Under the pieces are notes generated by a model, which saw only the letters and a list, made by a program, of their open reading frames with translations, had not been told where the DNA came from and did no database searches. From Flammula alnicola (lineage: Eukaryota > Basidiomycota > Agaricomycetes > Agaricales > Strophariaceae), in assembly GCA_015499995.1 (NCBI GenBank), contig JADNRV010000666.1, positions 1-18,688 on the forward strand: DNA of 18,688 nucleotides, given 5' to 3'. Made by a program: the position numbers and the translations under genes. Of the stretch, positions 9,063 through 18,307 are shown piece after piece. Positions within the stretch are counted from its first letter, which is position 1. Each line of letters starts with the position of its first letter.

Positions 9063-10892
9063 ATGAGTTCAGATGGCCGTACTGCTTCGGCTTACAAGCG
9101 CAAAAGACAGTCAAACACAATGCATCCTTGCGTGAGGACGATGCCGGTGCTGCTCCTGCCGATACGTATACGCACAAGAACATTCAGAAAAGTACACGAG
9201 CTGGCCCAAAATCAAACGTGTACTTGTTCCTTTACAACCAGAACGGGAGGAGCCGGAGACGTCGGCCTCAGTCAATATGGACACAGCTCCCTTCGATTTT
9301 GATCTCCACGACGACATGTCGGCAGTTGACCCGGCACCTCCACGGAGTAAAGGGAAGGTGAGATAAAAATATAGCAACAAGTGAAGTTGCTGAACAATGC
9401 GTTGTAGACTCAGAGAGATTACGTTGTTGAATTTGTCAATCGTGTCGATGAAATGCTCCAAGGTCTGCTAAGCCGAGAGACATTGCCGAAAGACCGCCGA
9501 CTGTGCCGACACTGCTCAGAGAACAATGGGCTATCTGGAGGTGTATTGACTGCACTCTCTCTACTCCTACTTGCCGTCAATGTATGCGGTTTGGCCACGC
9601 GGAAAATCCATTGCACCGAATCGAATGCTGGACCGGCACTCATTTTCGTCGGGCCGAACTATGGCAGGTCGGCACATATCTGTTGGTCCCGCACCACCTC
9701 TCAACACCAATTTGCGACTCGTTGGAATTCAACATGAATTATCTCGAGAAGTTTCAACTTCAAAAAGACAACGAGGAACAGTCCAAGCTCCGAGACATGG
9801 CATCGGCAGCGGCATCGGCATCCAGCGCACCATCAGGCCTCGGAACCATGATGCACAGTGGTCGAACATGAAAGACACAGCGAACAGTGATATGCATCCA
9901 TCGACTTGGGAGCGGGAAGCCCAGGACGATGCAGCGTATCTAGACTGCTTAATAATCTCCGGCAGGCCAAGAATGGTTCTTGGGATCGGTTCGATTCTGC
10001 CGATCCGACCATATTTGGCGATGGTGAAGATGATTTTCAGGGCCAAGAGGACCATGACGAGATCCTAGAATTTGAACCTTACCTCCCCTCAAGGAGCGCC
10101 GGTACCAGTCACGGGTCCGACCCCACTCAGAGTGCCGATACGCCGGGCTATGCCGGTACCGGCACCGATACCCGCACTCTTCCACCAATGAAGAGTATCC
10201 CACATTCCCTCAAGCCGACGCGCTCAATAATACTTATGTTCGCATTGTGCATACAATGGCATTCATCATCTTGCCATGGTCACCTGTCAGTGTCGAGGGG
10301 CAGATTGCATTCCACTTGATTTGATCGCCTCTCGATTAATGCCAGCAAGCTTCACTCGTATTCGGACTCTCTTTTCGCTGGCATTGTTGGATTACTTTCG
10401 TTTGTGTAATTTGGAGCTCAAAGCATCGGCATATCAGTTCGACCAACTACTTCGGCGGTTGACGCTGCCGAGATTCCTAACCTCTACAATGAATTTAGAC
10501 GTATGGGGCGCCTGTGGCGGTGGATGAAGAAGCTCAAATGGGCTGGCTACGGTCACAATCAACAGGATGCCATGCAGCCCCCACCAGGCTCCTTGGCCAA
10601 TTTCTGTCCCGCGTGCCCCCAGCCCGGAATTAACTTGCCTGACGACTGGAAAGATGACGAAAATAAGTAGGTGCCGACATATATCCACATAGCGTCATAT
10701 TTAAGTCATGAAGATTTGCCTTTCAGCGCATTTTTGTTGCCGATGGAATTTCAAGGCCGATCACGTTCGTCAGAAGAGCGTTCAAGACGATGTCTGGCTG
10801 CTGGATGGCGCAGGAATGGCACCAAATCGCGCTGAATATCTGCAATTTCTGCGCACAGCTATCGAGAGATTAACGGTAGGTTTTCATTCCTC

Positions 10893-10918
10893 CCGATGCC
10901 GATGCCGATGCCGATACC
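10893..10918 (+). repeat. CCGATG hexamer run inside a KDZ intron
   Basis: Four tandem hexamers of the CCGATG/CCGATA type occupy the middle of the 61-nt intron 10876-10936, which otherwise has a normal GTAGGT donor and GCAG acceptor. The flanking exons encode AIERLT and KAPCENTF, so the intron position is well supported. Confidence 0.85.
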
Positions 10919-12562
10919 AATCTGATGACGATGCAGAAGGCGCCATGCGAAAACACATTTCGAGCGATCATGAATGCTCTCCTGGCTTCTAAGGCCTGTG
11001 ATATAACAGGTTTGGTCGCCCTCGTGTGCGCCCGACATGGGTGTTACGTGCCAAATGCTCTCGTTGACTTGTTCAAAGGAGAGCAACAAAAGAATGTTGA
11101 TTTCGCATTTCTCAAAGCCTTGGAGTCCACAAGGGTTGACCCCCAGCAAGGGGTTATGCTCATCTACGACATTGCCTGCCAATACTCTGTTCATCTCCAT
11201 GACCGAATCGGGCATCTGCTGCCGGTCGGCCTCCAGGTTGACCGCGCGATTGACCATTTTCATGTTCATGCCCATAAGGACGAATGCTATTTCCGATACG
11301 CAACCACGTTCATCCCCGGCGCTGGTATCGTGAAGGGGCAAATCCTCGAGTCTCTTTGGTCAGTCTTAAATAAGATTTCCCCGACAGCCAGAACAGCCAC
11401 GCTGGCCCATCGGGTTGAGATGCTCGATGATCATGCATGCGACTCTAATCACAAAAAAACCCTGGCCATGACAGCAACACTATGCTCGCGGTTCCTCGAT
11501 GCAAAGGCGATGGTGGCGCAAACGGCCACATACTACGCGGAACTGTCGACACACTTGATTCACAAACTATGAACACATGGGAAAATGAAGTACTGGGAGT
11601 CGAAGCAATGAGGCTTGCCAATGTCAAAGCCATGGATGTTTATGCTGCCCGAGTGCCGGATAGGCAGGAGCAGACGTCGGACCGGCACCGACATCATCGG
11701 CATCACCCGTACAACAATGGATTGAGTTCTCACTTGTAGTTGAAGAGAAACAGTGAGTGATCTCACCCTGCTAATCCTGGTAATCTTTACGAAATGCCAT
11801 ACAAAGGATCGACATTCAGGACAAGGTCCGGCGGCTCGGCTCGGTCCCTCGGGAGGACGAAGTCCACATTATTGAACAGCTTCGCGAAGCTCTTGCGCCA
11901 CTGCTGGTCAAATTAAAGGAGCTGAAGGAGGCTGCTGAAATTCCAGACAAACATCCAGAGATCCCTTAATCGATGAAGATGAGGCAGAATTTGATGAGGC
12001 TGCCGAAGCAATATCGGGCGAGGAAGCACCGGCACTGGCACCGGCACCTCCCTCGACCGACATGATTCCTGTTGAACGGCAGCAACTGTCTCTCCCATCA
12101 AATGGAAATGTGGCAGGTGATCTTAAACATGTCGAACTTTCGGCCTGTAAAAAGCAGGCCCATGCGCAACTCAACCGACTTCGGGAGCTTATTGCCGATA
12201 TCTCATTTCACTATTCACATGTAATCCGAGCAGCACCGCGCAAGGCAGTTCGAACTCGGGGTCATCAAAATGTACGGCGCATTGGGCATGAACTTGTTTT
12301 CCACGCCAGGATATATTCGCGATGCCGAACGCGCTTGGTACAATTGGGCTGTGACCCAGAAACCCTACGGGTATTCCGAGTTTTGACGAAGACCGATCTC
12401 AGGGCAAGCACTGCTATTGTCAATCCGAACATAACTGGGTCCACATCGCTACGCCTATCTTGGCTGTGGCACATACGAAGATGGCAGAGACTTGGGAGCG
12501 TTCCCGGTGCCGGTCCTGTTGTCGCGGGCGGTGCCGATGAGCCGAGCGCTACTGGGAATTGT

Positions 12563-12594
12563 GCAGATGCCGATGCCGATGCCGATGCCGATTT
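12563..12594 (+). repeat. GCCGAT hexamer run coding for Ala-Asp repeats in the KDZ gene
   Basis: Tandem GATGCC hexamers encode an alternating Ala-Asp stretch just before the final intron of the KDZ gene. It lies between the conserved LRLSWLWH and RVHWLRARAQ blocks, where a loop may tolerate it. Confidence 0.85.
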
Positions 12595-13015
12595 CTATGA
12601 CGCCGACCCTGCCACCCTTTTGGAATGTGAGTCCCTCCACCTCAGCATCATATACACATTTCCTGAATAAAAAAAGTCAAGCGTGTTCACTGGCTACGTG
12701 CCCGTGCACAGAAACAACGGTGGCGTGAAGAACTCATCCTCGTTGCATATGAAATGCAGTGGACTGTACGCTATTTCTCCCGGGAGAGTAGCAAGTGGAG
12801 GTCTGCCGTGGATACCCCTACCATTAGTGCCGGGGCGAAAGCCTATGCTTACCGGAAGCATTTATTCTGGCATAAATTGGCAGTTGTGGCAGACAAAGCA
12901 TCTAGGCAAACATGTGGTACTCAGTATACATCGCCCCTATCATAGTTACATAAGCATTTTGTTTGGATATTTCACAATTGATTATCTCTAATCTAAACCA
13001 CAATCTTTTTCAACC

Positions 13016-13892
13016 ATGTCGCACAACGTACTCGCTAGCTTCAATCCTTTTTCACTGCAAAATGGTTCGAAGGAAAAATGCCATCACCGGACACAACAAA
13101 TTATCTGGTATGGAGAATCTCGACTGCGGCAGGCACTCATTGTCATCAGCCAAGCCGATGCCGAAGCGCAAGCATGGATGCAGCACATTCTTCGAGAGGA
13201 GCTGGTGTGTTTTCAATCATGTAATACAATTCCCAGATGCTCATATTCCACAGTTTTACCTACTTGGCTATGTCGGTGTCGTGACTGCTATCGGACAAGT
13301 TGTCGAAGTGCCGATCCTTATGCGATCCTTGGCCGATAGCCTGGCCCATGTGCGTCCGGAGTTGCTGCCGCTGCCATTCCACAGCAGCCTTCTGGCGATA
13401 CTGGATGCAGGAATCACTGCTGATAGTCCCGCAGCCCTTGTTCCAATGTATGCATATGATTGGCGGAATGGTGATGCCCGACCGACACGGCGAGAAAGGC
13501 TCAACAACGGCACTCTACCCGAGGCATTGAGGGTACACAACGATCAAGATCTCAATCCCCGACGGGATGAAACACCGGTACCGACCCCGCAGGCCAATTT
13601 TGGCCTCCGTCCAACCGCCGATTGCCACAGGTGCCGAAGTTATGAAGATCTCACTCGGGACCTCATGGGCGAGTTGCAATCCATCCACCAGCTTGCAGAT
13701 GGCGTGAAGGCCACATCAACCAGTCGGGTCGAACAAGGCATGCGGCGAGCGGTGAGAGACCCGCTACGCGCTCAGCGACCTAAACAACACACACAACTGC
13801 GGAGCGAGATCCTAACTAGGTCGAGCGACGCTCTACTAGCTTCAGAAATATGTAGTGTGCTGTACTCCACAGTGTTTGTTTTATTTAGCTAG
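13016..13892 (+). CDS. Gene 5: uncharacterised two-exon protein, 275 aa
   Basis: Exons 13016-13204 and 13254-13892 are joined by a 49-nt intron (GTGTGT...CACAG), phase 0, giving one open frame. The N-terminus MSHNVLASFNPFSLQNGSKEK resembles, as far as I can recall, small proteins next to KDZ genes. The first exon is hydrophilic and probably helical (ADAEAQAWMQHILREEL). The second has a moderately hydrophobic stretch (FYLLGYVGVVTAIGQVVEVP) too short and mixed to call a membrane helix with confidence, then a basic, Arg-rich region with one CHRC pair. The start lies 70 bp after the end of the KDZ reading, on the same strand. Unlike that neighbour, it has no frame lesion. The last dozen residues (CSVLYSTVFVLFS) may be read-through into inserted DNA, since composition changes just after the stop. 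Function unknown. Confidence 0.6.
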
Positions 13893-15212
13893 CTGACTTG
13901 TAGACAGCGCCTCGCGGTTCGTTTAAAGTGGGTATGAGGGATTATTCAAATACACGTTTTATCTTCGTTTCAAGCTTCGTTTTATCACAAGGATGAACGG
14001 TTTTATTGATTTTAAGGTTTTATGTTTTTAGAAAAGCTCTCTAAGATGCTACTAGCTCGACTTTCGAAGCACTAGCTGCTCTGGAGGCTCGGAACTCGTC
14101 TGAAACTAAGGCCGCACTGTGCGCTACCTTCTGAACGATCTGCTAGCCCACTTGGACTCTGTTTCTGACTTTCTCTAGGCACTCTTCCGGCCTCTAAGCA
14201 CTCTTCTGGCTTCTAAATTCTTGGACCTTGTCCTCAAGAACTTCCCTTTAACACTAAGCCTTCTTCTGGCTTTCAAACGAACTCTATTGAAGTCAAACTG
14301 ATCCTTTATTCGTCCTCTTTCTTACTAGACACTGCGTCTTAGCTCGAAATAAAACTGGGAAGAGATTGCTTAAAGTAACTAGCTACAGAAGTACATCTTT
14401 TATACTACAGCTATGTGTGGTTCTGGTATGCGAATAAAATAGCGTAAAACATTCTTATCTCGTGTAAATAATGCCTGCAGGCAGTGGGTATAGGGTTGAG
14501 TATTCCAGGTGACCAGATAGAGGTCAAGGATTTGGAAATTCATCCTATTTTAGCGCGCTAGGACGCTCCTGACTTCCGCGTACCATGCGCATCATGTGTG
14601 CGTCTCGGCTAGCGGTGCCGCTTTATTCCGGATCTGCGGCCATCATTGATGCCGGTTCCTTCTTTCCTTTCTCGTCCTATTACCACTTTTGGTAGTCCCC
14701 CGGGTAGAGGGTAGAGCGTGCGTCTAACTAACGCGTCCGCGTCCCGTGCGTTTCTCCGTAAGTCACAAGATATGCTCGCTAGTAGTCGACGCATTCGCGT
14801 CTAGCTTTCACTAGCTGTGTCTCGCGCTCCTAGTTGTAGTATTTCGTAGCTAGCTATTCAGCAATACTCTGATTGTACTGAATTCGCCGCGCACTAATTC
14901 CAAAGTATCCAGAAGTCTTTTAAATTATTCCCCATGGTGCGTTTATGCCTCGCTAGTCGTTTATGACTTATGCGTTCTGTGTTTTACTGCCTGATAACTT
15001 TTAACTGTCTCCCGGCTTATCATACGGACTCAGCTAGCTCTGAACCGCGTCTGATTACCATTGTCACAGGTTATATGACAACTAGTAGTCGCATAGCTAG
15101 GCCTTAGACTACTAACTTGGGTAGGTTATAGTCTCTCTGTCTCGGTTATATTCTATAGGTAAAAGATGATATATTCGCGAAATTCACGCGTGGCCTATTT
15201 GCGGCCCTATCA
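13893..15212 (-). mobile_element. LTR-like segment left of a Gypsy-type polypurine tract (tentative)
   Basis: No gene is visible in these 1.3 kb. The stretch is rich in CTAGC and ACTAGC motifs and poor in the CGGCAC hexamer that fills the preceding region. On the minus strand, the G-tract at 15216-15222 is followed at 15212 by TGATAGGG, the usual way a polypurine tract abuts the TG that opens a 3' LTR. By that reading this segment is the 3' LTR of a minus-strand Ty3/Gypsy element. The far end was not fixed: TG near 13852 and TG at 13894 are both possible. No second copy of the LTR is visible in the window. Confidence 0.4.
14176..14213 (+). repeat. Two tandem 19-bp units
   Basis: Two imperfect units close to GGCACTCTTCCGGCCTCTA lie head to tail, and a third, weaker relative (CTAAGCCTTCTTCTGGCTTTC) follows near 14255. 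They sit within the LTR-like segment. Confidence 0.65.
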
Positions 15213-15248
15213 TCTCCCCCCCACGAAATCTTGACTGTCCTCAGTCAA
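15213..15248 (-). other. Polypurine-tract-like block with stem-loop, copy 1
   Basis: On the plus strand this reads TCTC7ACGAAATC and then a perfect 7-bp stem, TTGACTG-TCCT-CAGTCAA (15231-15248). On the minus strand the order is stem-loop, short spacer, GTGGGGGGGAGA, then TG. That order resembles the 3' end of the internal region of Ty3/Gypsy retrotransposons as I remember them. A related block occurs at 18191-18223. Confidence 0.5.
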
Positions 15249-15679
15249 CCGGACTCGTCCCTCGAGCACCACTAGGGTTCTGCTCTTTATTTCCTACTAG
15301 TTGACTTTCTGTTTTATACACTTTGTTTTCTGGTGCAGCTAGCGAGTTGCAGCATTGCTACTAGCTCTCCACGTCTCTGGCTCTTTGACTTTTGATGCGT
15401 ACTTCCCGATTGGGTAAGTTGCATGGCACAAGCGCCCATCTCCGAACACAGATCTATTTTTAGCCTGCACTGTATCTTGTAGCGCCGCTCCTTCCCTCTA
15501 GGGAATTGTTAAGCTTAGGCTTTTCGCGATCGCCCTCCCGTGCGTCGCTTCCACATTTTCTTTTCTTTTCTCTCGCATTCTTCGGTGTTCGGTTCCTCCC
15601 GACCGCTCACGTGTCCTCTGCCTTTTAAACTTCAAAAGTTCAACTTTTCACTCCCCACTTCTCTTCTTTCATTTCGCTC
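15249..15679 (+). promoter_or_regulatory. Upstream region of gene 6
   Basis: No gene is seen in these 431 bp. CACGTG occurs at 15608-15613, about 70 bp before the start codon, and is followed by TTTTAAAC (15622-15631), a weak TATA-like site. The stretch just before the ATG is pyrimidine-rich, as is common in fungal promoters. Confidence 0.4.
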
Positions 15680-17666
15680 ATGGCTTCGACATCTGACGAC
15701 CACTTCGAGCTCATCCGCGGGTACATCAAGTCCACTGCGAAGATTTTCAGCTCCTTCCGCTCCTCCGGTACCCATCCTCCCACTGCCGAGATTCGCGCAG
15801 CCATCGAGGCCATCCACGGTCCCTTAGATCAACACTTGCAACGATTCCCGGATGACTCTATCAACTGTGATGCTCTACGCGCCTTTTTGACTTCTCTGTC
15901 GGTGGCCGCACATCAGCTTTCTAAGCGTCCCCCCGCCTGGAATGCCTGGTTAATCCAAAACACCCCAGCAAACTTCAATGTACGCCCCACTTTCTTCTTT
16001 TTCTTTTTCCTGTCTTTTCTTACTTATGAATCTACAGGCCAATAACCATTTTCTCCGCACTACCCATCTTGCTGCAGACTATGTTTACATCGGAGACCCT
16101 GGCGACGAATAGGAGCTCGAGGTCGACGAACTGGACCACTCCGATTCCAGCGTCGAGGCTCCTCGCAAATCCGCTAAGGTTGGGCCTCCCACTAAACGTA
16201 AACGCATTGGTGCGCATTTTCGTTTTCGTTTCTTCTCTTTTCCTCAATCTCTTTCTAGAGTCCAGCCCTCCTCCCCGTCCTAGCCGTTCTTCCGCTTCTG
16301 GCCCTTCTAGGGAAGTGGTCGCCACCTCTCCTGTTCCCTCTTCAGCCTCCACTCGCCTCAAGTCGAAGCGAGCGGCTACTTCTGCCGATGACATGCCTCC
16401 GCCTCCGGTCCCTTCCAAGGCAAAAGCTAAAGCTCCCGCCCTTAATAAGGCGCCTACTCGGCTCCTTGTAGGTTGTTCATTTATCTTTCTTTCTTTGATA
16501 CTAACTTTTACTTGTTTTCTTTTCTATTAGCGCCTGTCGTTAAGGTCGAGAAGCGTCGCCGCCCCTCCCCTGTCGCTAAACACAGCTCCCCCCCTCACGC
16601 TGTTCTGGAGCTCAGCGACGACTCCGACGATGATGCTCCTTTTGCATCGTCGTCGCGTTCCAAGTCCAAGGGCAAGAACAAGCCTCCCGGCAAGCTTCTT
16701 CCTCGCGAGGTCGCCGCAATCGAGCTTTTGAATCAGCCTGGTTCCCCATGCGAAGACGCCATCGATCTTCCTGCGGGTTTCCTGCCTTTCACCAAGCGTC
16801 TCAACGTACGTTTCCTCATCTTGTAGTGTCTCTTTTCTGACTTTTCTTTTTAGAACCCTGGAAACTGTATGGCCTGTTCCACTTTTAGTTTTAAGGGTGA
16901 GTTTCACGAGTGCACCTTTCTCGGTTGGGGAAAACGTTGTGGCCAATGCCAGACTGGTGGCAAAGCCCGTTGCACCTTCGAGCTTATCCCCGAGGAGCTC
17001 GATCAGGTGCTCGAGAACGTCGAACCGTTCAACCTTTCTACTCGTGCCCGTAAGTTTTGTTTTTTCTTTGTTTTCTTTTCTCTAATTTGTTCTGTATAGA
17101 TCTTCAAGATCTCGTGGCTCGCATCCAATCCCTGCTGCAAGAGGCTACTTTGTTTTCACAGCTGGCAGATCGTGCCAATCGTCGCGCCGCCCCTCTTGTT
17201 GCTCAGCTGATTGATCGCGCGGGTTGGGTTCAGCACAACCTCCCTCCTGGCCATACCCTCGGTTCTCGTTTCCAGAGTGCCAACGTGCTGGACGCCATTC
17301 TCTCAGGTGACAAAAAGGCTCTCGTCGAGTACCTCGACGCCGCGAAACTCCCGGACCCCGCCTTCCCAGACATCGATTTTCTTAACGAGTACTTTTCTCG
17401 TTTCGAAGATCGTGTCTCTCAATCGGCACCCCCTTTTTCGGCTGTCGAGGAGGCCCTCGAAAGGTACGACTTCGTCGCTCGTGCCTCGTCTGCTCCCAGC
17501 GGACCTCCTCGTACCTCCTCTTCTGGTGCTGGCCGTTCCGAGCGCTCTCCATCTCGCCCGCCACTTCGCCAAGCTCTTCGAAGGTCAGCTTCAAGACGCG
17601 GACCTTCGCGATCCCGACGGCGACCACGAGAACCAGCCCGATGACATGGAGACCGATGAGCAGTAA
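15680..17666 (+). pseudogene. Gene 6: six-cysteine protein antisense to an inferred Gypsy element, with a nonsense codon
   Basis: Exons are 15680-15979, 16038-16209, 16259 to 16467 or 16471, 16531-16805, 16854-17049 and 17100 onward, with introns of 48-63 nt. The protein starts MASTSDDHFELIRGYIK, passes through YVYIGDPGDE, a Ser/Pro-rich spacer with basic clusters, an acidic patch (ELSDDSDDDAPF), then CX2CX11CX8CX2CX6C in exon 5 and a helical C-terminal half. I recall similar proteins (YVYIGDPGDE plus six cysteines) as abundant in some Agaricales; the function is unknown. Lesions: an in-frame TAG at 16110-16112 just after GDE, a phase problem at the third intron unless a weak GTTGTT donor is used, and an apparent +1 change near 17560-17590. 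That change switches the end from a basic tail stopping at 17644 to an acidic tail (DDMETDEQ) stopping at 17666. Confidence 0.65.
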
Positions 17667-17820
17667 TTTCTATTCGTTCCGACATTCCCTTTTTCTTCTT
17701 TTATTTGTATCATAGAAATCTGCTCGCGTCGTCTCGGTCTGTAGTCTTGGTAGCGGGTGTCTTGGGCGGCCTCGGGGCCTTTATTTATGTCGTGTATATA
17801 TCTCGGACGTTGCATGCTGC

Positions 17821-17930
17821 GGGGGCGGTGGTCTTTTTAGATCATCGTCCCCTTTCGATTACTTTTGCCTTGGGGGCGGCGATCTCTTAGATCGTCGTCC
17901 CCCTTAGTAGTGAGACTGATAGTCTCACTA
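17821..17930 (+). terminator. Three consecutive hairpins downstream of gene 6
   Basis: Hairpin 1 pairs 17821-17834 with 17839-17852 and hairpin 2 pairs 17872-17885 with 17889-17903; the two are diverged copies of one another. Hairpin 3 is a perfect 10-bp stem with a 3-nt loop, TAGTGAGACT-GAT-AGTCTCACTA (17908-17930). In hairpins 1 and 2 most non-Watson-Crick positions are G opposite T, so they pair as G-U in plus-strand RNA but not in the opposite transcript. They sit about 155 nt after the gene 6 stop and could act in 3'-end formation or RNA stability. The terminator label is inference. Confidence 0.55.
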
Positions 17931-18190
17931 CTTATGTTTAAATATATTTCTTGTGTTGTATCTCTGGTGTGACCCTAAGCCTAAAACCTAAGTCTCTAAG
18001 CCTTAAGTCAAGTCTAAGATTGACTTTATAGTGACTAGTTTTCTTTTAAATCTATGCTGTGTCTTTGTTTTACTAGACCTAGTTTATTCAAAGTCCTAGC
18101 TGCTTACTTGCTGCTTGACAGCCAGCTAGTTCGCAGTTTTTGTCTTTGTAAGTCCGGAGCATCGCTAGGAATGCGGCTAGCTATTCCTAT
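17931..18190 (-). mobile_element. Possible second LTR-like segment (tentative)
   Basis: No gene is visible. The stretch contains repeated CTAAG(C/T)CTTAAG-like phrases (17975-18020) and several CTAG-containing words like those at 13.9-15.4 kb. It ends against a second polypurine-tract-like block, which suggests LTR-derived DNA, but I find no alignable match to the first LTR-like segment. The opening TG and the terminal CA are not evident. Confidence 0.3.
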
Positions 18191-18223
18191 CTCCCCCCAC
18201 GAGAAATCAACTGTCCCCAGTTG
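18191..18223 (-). other. Polypurine-tract-like block with stem-loop, copy 2
   Basis: It reads CTC6ACGAGAAAT and then a perfect stem CAACTG-TCCC-CAGTTG (18208-18223). The pyrimidine tract, the ACGA, the AAAT spacer and the TCCY loop match copy 1 at 15213-15248. The outer stem bases differ but still pair. Confidence 0.5.
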
Positions 18224-18253
18224 CATTCTGGGCGTCGTCTGGTTTATCTCGCT

Positions 18254-18261
18254 TATAAAAG
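18254..18261 (+). promoter_or_regulatory. TATA box of gene 7
   Basis: TATAAAAG lies 54 bp upstream of the ATG at 18308, followed by a pyrimidine-rich leader. This is a textbook spacing for a fungal core promoter with a short 5' leader. Confidence 0.6.
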
Positions 18262-18307
18262 GGTACACCTAGTTGTGCTCTTTTCGACTATTTCTTTTCT
18301 TTTCTTC

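Larger units (their letters stand above)
9063..12945 (+). pseudogene. KDZ-family transposase gene with CxC cysteine cluster, disrupted by many -1 shifts
   Basis: The gene encodes a Kyakuja-Dileera-Zisupton DNA transposase, a cut-and-paste RNase H-fold enzyme. Landmarks in order: CRHC at 9504-9515, then WRCIDC and CRQC with NPLHRIECWTGTHFRRAELW (the KDZ-associated cysteine cluster); HT/NGIHHLAMVTCQCRGADC; LDYFRLCNLELKASAYQF; WRWMKKLKWAGY; VADG/NFKADH; APCENTFRAIMNALLASKAC; IYDIACQY; ILESLWSVLN; LDDHACDSNHKK; then RVHWLRARAQ near the end. Candidate catalytic acids are D at 10742, D at 11168 and E at 11348. Introns are 9358-9413, one ending at 10726, 10876-10936, 11753-11806 and 12627-12676. The frame slips by -1 near 9100, 9165, 9529, 9800, 9948, 10150, 10254, 10460, 10746, 11550, 11680 and 11960. 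A TAG at 10668 sits at a splice junction. It is scored as broken, but the lesions could be assembly errors. Confidence 0.85.

Noticed and set aside
8930..9361. A separate small gene starting upstream of the KDZ gene
   Set aside because: The part after 9110 is one of the frames of the KDZ N-terminus, and the part before lies in the divergent promoter.
9948..12626. The many single-base slips as extra mini-introns or programmed frameshifting
   Set aside because: Conserved blocks continue directly across several slips (HT/NGIH, VADG/NFKADH) with no room for an intron, and a dozen programmed sites in one gene has no precedent that I know of.
2626..13892. A TET/JBP dioxygenase gene, as in some described KDZ clusters
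   Set aside because: No HxD...H dioxygenase motif or recognisable TET/JBP block was seen in any of the five genes.
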